Shown here piece after piece: positions 61,717 through 64,000 of a stretch of 64,000 nucleotides of DNA. The DNA is from Lentibacter algarum (lineage in GTDB: Bacteria > Pseudomonadota > Alphaproteobacteria > Rhodobacterales > Rhodobacteraceae): contig NZ_JAHKQI010000009.1 in the NCBI RefSeq assembly GCF_018860975.1, positions 237,055 through 301,054 on the forward strand, written 5' to 3'. Position numbers and translations under genes: made by a program. Each line of letters opens with the position of its first letter. Within the stretch, counting starts at the first letter, position 1. The notes beneath the pieces were generated by a model. That model made no database searches. It was given only the letters and a program-made list of their open reading frames with translations, and was not told where the DNA came from.

Positions 61717-62301
61717 ATGTTAAGCACCCTGCCCCAAGGCAACTACAGATTTATCGCGCTCGATGTCGAGACCGGCTGTGGCGATGCGGCGAGCATTTGC
61801 CAGATCGGTATTGCTTGTGTGGGCTATGACGAGCAGATCGAAACGTTCGCAACATATGTTGATCCGCGCATGGCCTTCTCGGGGTTTAACATTCAGCTGC
61901 ACGGCATCGGCCCCGAAACCGTGCGCGGCGCGCCGGTGTTTGAGGAAGCAATGTCAGCCATGCTACCACTGCTTGAGCGGCATCATCTTGTGCAACATTC
62001 GAGTTTTGATGCGCGCGCGATTTCCAAAGCCTGCGAGGCCTTCGGCTTTCCCGTTCCGCTGCTATCCTGGACAGATAGTGTGCGGGTCGCGCGTAAGGCC
62101 TGGCCCGAGTTCAAGGGCAACGGCGGGCATGGGCTCGGACACCTCAAAGTCGCGCTTGATCTTGACTTTGAGCACCACGACGCGGGCGAAGATGCACGCG
62201 CAGCGGCGCAGGTTGTGATGCAGGCTGAAGAGCGATTGCAGCAAGATTTCGACGACATCCGCGAGGCGCTTTTGCCCAAGGCCAAACGACGGGTTGTTTA
62301 G
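61717..62301 (+). CDS. DEDD-family 3'-5' exonuclease
   Basis: This 194-residue protein is a stand-alone exonuclease domain related to the DnaQ proofreading subunit. Exo I is RFIALDVETGCGD with the Asp-x-Glu pair, exo II is around LVQHSSFDARAISKACEAFG, and exo III is LDFEHHDAGEDARAAAQV, with His five residues before the final Asp (DEDDh type). A role in DNA repair or RNA processing is likely; it lacks the C-terminal part of true epsilon subunits. It ends tail-to-tail with the sulfatase gene, overlapping by four bases. Confidence 0.85.
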   Translation: MLSTLPQGNYRFIALDVETGCGDAASICQIGIACVGYDEQIETFATYVDPRMAFSGFNIQLHGIGPETVRGAPVFEEAMSAMLPLLERHHLVQHSSFDARAISKACEAFGFPVPLLSWTDSVRVARKAWPEFKGNGGHGLGHLKVALDLDFEHHDAGEDARAAAQVVMQAEERLQQDFDDIREALLPKAKRRVV

Positions 62302-63629
62302 GCGGCCAGTCCGGCTTCTGCCTTGGCGACGTCAAAGCCATACTCAAGACAACAGTCGGCGTGAACCTTCTTCATCAACGCGTAGTCTTTGTGCTTTGAA
62401 CCCAAATCGCGGGTTTGCCACCAGTCTTTTGACAGGTCAAAAAACTGCGTTGAGCCGTCAGCGTAGCGGATGAAACGATACTTGCCGCGGCGCACGCTTG
62501 CGCTGTCATGCAGGAAGGTTGGCACGGCGCGGTCGGGTGCGCGCTCCCACTCGACTTGCGGGCGCAGGGAGCGGCCGATACTGCCTTCAATTGGCGGCTG
62601 GCCGAGGTAGTCCATCACGGTTGGGCCGACATCAAGCAGCGCCACAGGATCGCTCACCACTTGCGCGACGGGATTGCGCGGATCGTGGATGATCAGCGGC
62701 ACGTTGGCCACTTGCTCCCACAGCGTGTGCTTGCGAAAGCGGTTGCGCTCGCCGAGGTGTAACCCGTGGTCGGAGACGATAACGACCAGTGTGTTGGCGG
62801 CGTGTCTGGAGCGTTTGATCGACTTCCAGATGCGGCCAAGCTGATAGTCGGTGTGCGAGAGCGCCGAGAAGTAGTTTCGCACGCTTTTCTGCCAGAACTC
62901 TTTGCGGCTCGCGTTGATGTTAATGGTGCTGGTCTCGTCCATGAAGGCATTTTCATCAAAGCCGTCGGCCCAGTCGCTTGGTTGCTCGAATTTGGTATAA
63001 TCATACATATCCTTGAAGCGCTTGGGGGTGATCCAAGGGCCGTGCGGGCCGTAGAAGCCCACGTCACGGTAAAAGGGAGCGTCGCCTTTGTAGTTTTTCA
63101 AAAACCAGCGCAGAGAATTGGCGACTTGGTGATCGTAAAAACGCGGGTCGTCGTGCTCGTTGATCGCTGCTTTGCCGCCGCGGAACCCGCCCATTTCGGT
63201 GCTGATCCTCTCTGGAATGTTCCAGTCGCCAGTAAACTTCTTCTGGTTGTCGGAATAGATGACATTGTGGATATCATCTTCCAAAGCGGAGTAACCCTGC
63301 ATGACTTTGCCGCCAGCCGAGCAATAAAACCCGCGCTGTTTGAGCCTGTGCGGCCACATGTTTTCGGGCGGGAGCGTCTCGAAGTAGTGTTTGTAGGGGC
63401 CGGTGACACCGGTGTGATGCGGAGAGAGGCCTGACATAAAGCTGGCCCGTGACGGGCTACAGACAGGCGCCTGGCAATAGGCTGCTTGAAAGGCCGTAGA
63501 CTGGGCGCAGATGCGGTCAAGGTTGGGCGTTTGCAACTGCTCGCCAAAGGCTGATTTGTATTTCCAGAAGGCTACTGCGTCATCAAAGCTGATGAGGATA
63601 ACATTTTTGATGTCTTGGCTGGCGGGCAT
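62298..63629 (-). CDS. Sulfatase, cytoplasmic
   Basis: The 443 residues have no signal peptide. The metal-site start is NVILISFDDAVAFW. The formylglycine site is Cys57 in APVCSPSRASFMSG, a Cys-type site that requires the formylglycine-generating enzyme. Further features are DVGFYGPHGPWITPKRFKDM and LVVIVSDHGLHLGERNRFRK. The sequence is most like iduronate-2-sulfatase/general sulfatase members and clearly different from the enzyme at 23979. It has no adjacent transporter. The substrate is unknown. Confidence 0.87.
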   Translation of the reverse strand: MPASQDIKNVILISFDDAVAFWKYKSAFGEQLQTPNLDRICAQSTAFQAAYCQAPVCSPSRASFMSGLSPHHTGVTGPYKHYFETLPPENMWPHRLKQRGFYCSAGGKVMQGYSALEDDIHNVIYSDNQKKFTGDWNIPERISTEMGGFRGGKAAINEHDDPRFYDHQVANSLRWFLKNYKGDAPFYRDVGFYGPHGPWITPKRFKDMYDYTKFEQPSDWADGFDENAFMDETSTININASRKEFWQKSVRNYFSALSHTDYQLGRIWKSIKRSRHAANTLVVIVSDHGLHLGERNRFRKHTLWEQVANVPLIIHDPRNPVAQVVSDPVALLDVGPTVMDYLGQPPIEGSIGRSLRPQVEWERAPDRAVPTFLHDSASVRRGKYRFIRYADGSTQFFDLSKDWWQTRDLGSKHKDYALMKKVHADCCLEYGFDVAKAEAGLAA

Positions 63630-63870
63630 AAAAGGCTCCTGAAACTCACGGCGGGGCGCGGCATTGCGAGCGCGTTGCTATGACCCCAAGAAGTAGAACA
63701 GAACACTTGTCTGGTCTAGAGATTTTGCCGGAAGGGAGGGAGGAAGGTTTGGTGGAGCATAGCTCTAACCAACTACTGTTTCATATTGTCCCGTTCGATT
63801 TCATATCACCCTATAATCATTGATCAATTGTTGGATTTCTCATATCAAACCATTTCAGGTCATGTCACAT

Positions 63871-63906
63871 TGTCCCGCCACTGATGGAGGGTCAAATGGC
63901 GGGACA
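63871..63906. repeat. 10-bp inverted repeat upstream of an integrase-like start
   Basis: TGTCCCGCCA at 63871-63880 and TGGCGGGACA at 63897-63906 are perfectly complementary across 16 bp. TGTCCCG also occurs at 63787, and CATAT-containing motifs (TTTCATAT twice, CTCATATCA once) lie between 63779 and 63847. Such clusters suit a recombinase or repressor binding region. Apart from this, 63630-63936 shows no gene. Confidence 0.5.
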
Positions 63907-63936
63907 AGTCATGTAAAACGGATGTAGGGGCAGGGC

Positions 63937-64000
63937 ATGGGAAAGCTAACAGTCAAAATGGTGGCGAGCCTTAAGGAGCCCTGTCTTGGCCCCTTAAAAG
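63937..64000 (+). CDS. Possible integrase, first 21 residues only
   Basis: The frame open at the window end reads MGKLTVKMVASLKEPCLGPL, resembling the N-termini of phage-type tyrosine recombinases (pattern KLTVK-V-SLKEPG). AGGGGCAGGGC lies just upstream of ATG 63937. If correct, a second mobile element starts here. Only 64 bases are visible, so this is tentative. Confidence 0.35.
   Translation, partial: MGKLTVKMVASLKEPCLGPLK

Overview
The window is chromosomal DNA from an alphaproteobacterium, most likely a marine Rhodobacterales (Roseobacter-group) species. Pointers are the moderately high GC, TAXI-type TRAP and tripartite tricarboxylate transporters, several DAO-GcvT demethylating flavoproteins, a GlnK-AmtB pair, and a small membrane protein of a type I recall from this group. 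These are judgements from family knowledge; no database search was run.

Layout. 1-16.6 kb looks like ordinary chromosome: the 5' part of dnaE; a complete BMP-type nucleoside ABC transporter operon with terminator; a FAD oxidase and a DUF938 methyltransferase; a GH25 lysozyme; a DAO-GcvT flavoprotein; gamma-glutamyltransferase; a 2-hydroxyacid dehydrogenase; an SH3 protein; and tRNA-Gln(UUG). 16.65-23.7 kb is a degraded genomic island inserted at the tRNA. It has three copies of a ~102-bp attachment-like sequence (two form a perfect inverted repeat), an internally deleted integrase, several tiny genes, an unrecognised ~370-residue protein, and a membrane protein/ClpP-like operon bracketed by a separate ~165-bp inverted repeat.

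24-29.5 kb is one unit: TRAP permease, TAXI binding protein and a cytoplasmic sulfatase/phosphonate-monoester-hydrolase-like enzyme, with a divergent IclR regulator. 29.9-37 kb holds an SDR/AraC pair, then an IclR gene followed by a decayed copy of a demethylation cluster (DAO-GcvT relic, intact Tm-1-like gene, 32-codon secretion-signal relic), then a class III aminotransferase/phospho-lyase and an APH-type kinase. 37-41.3 kb is an RND efflux pair, followed by a dead IS3 transposase.

42-58.8 kb is the main catabolic locus. One strand reads IclR, DAO-GcvT, Tm-1-like, trimethylamine-dehydrogenase-like flavoprotein, GcvT. The other reads tctC-tctB-tctA, aldehyde dehydrogenase, GlxA-type regulator. 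A second trimethylamine-dehydrogenase-like gene and another IclR gene lie beyond. A shared 20-bp sequence (18/20 identical) sits in front of both tctC and the distal flavoprotein gene, tying the halves together. I infer uptake and stepwise demethylation of an N-methylated amine, with methyl groups passed to tetrahydrofolate; the substrate is unknown.

59-63.6 kb returns to core genes: glnK-amtB, a 51-residue membrane protein, an NsrR-type Rrf2 regulator, a DEDD exonuclease and a second sulfatase. The last 64 bases look like the start of another integrase gene.
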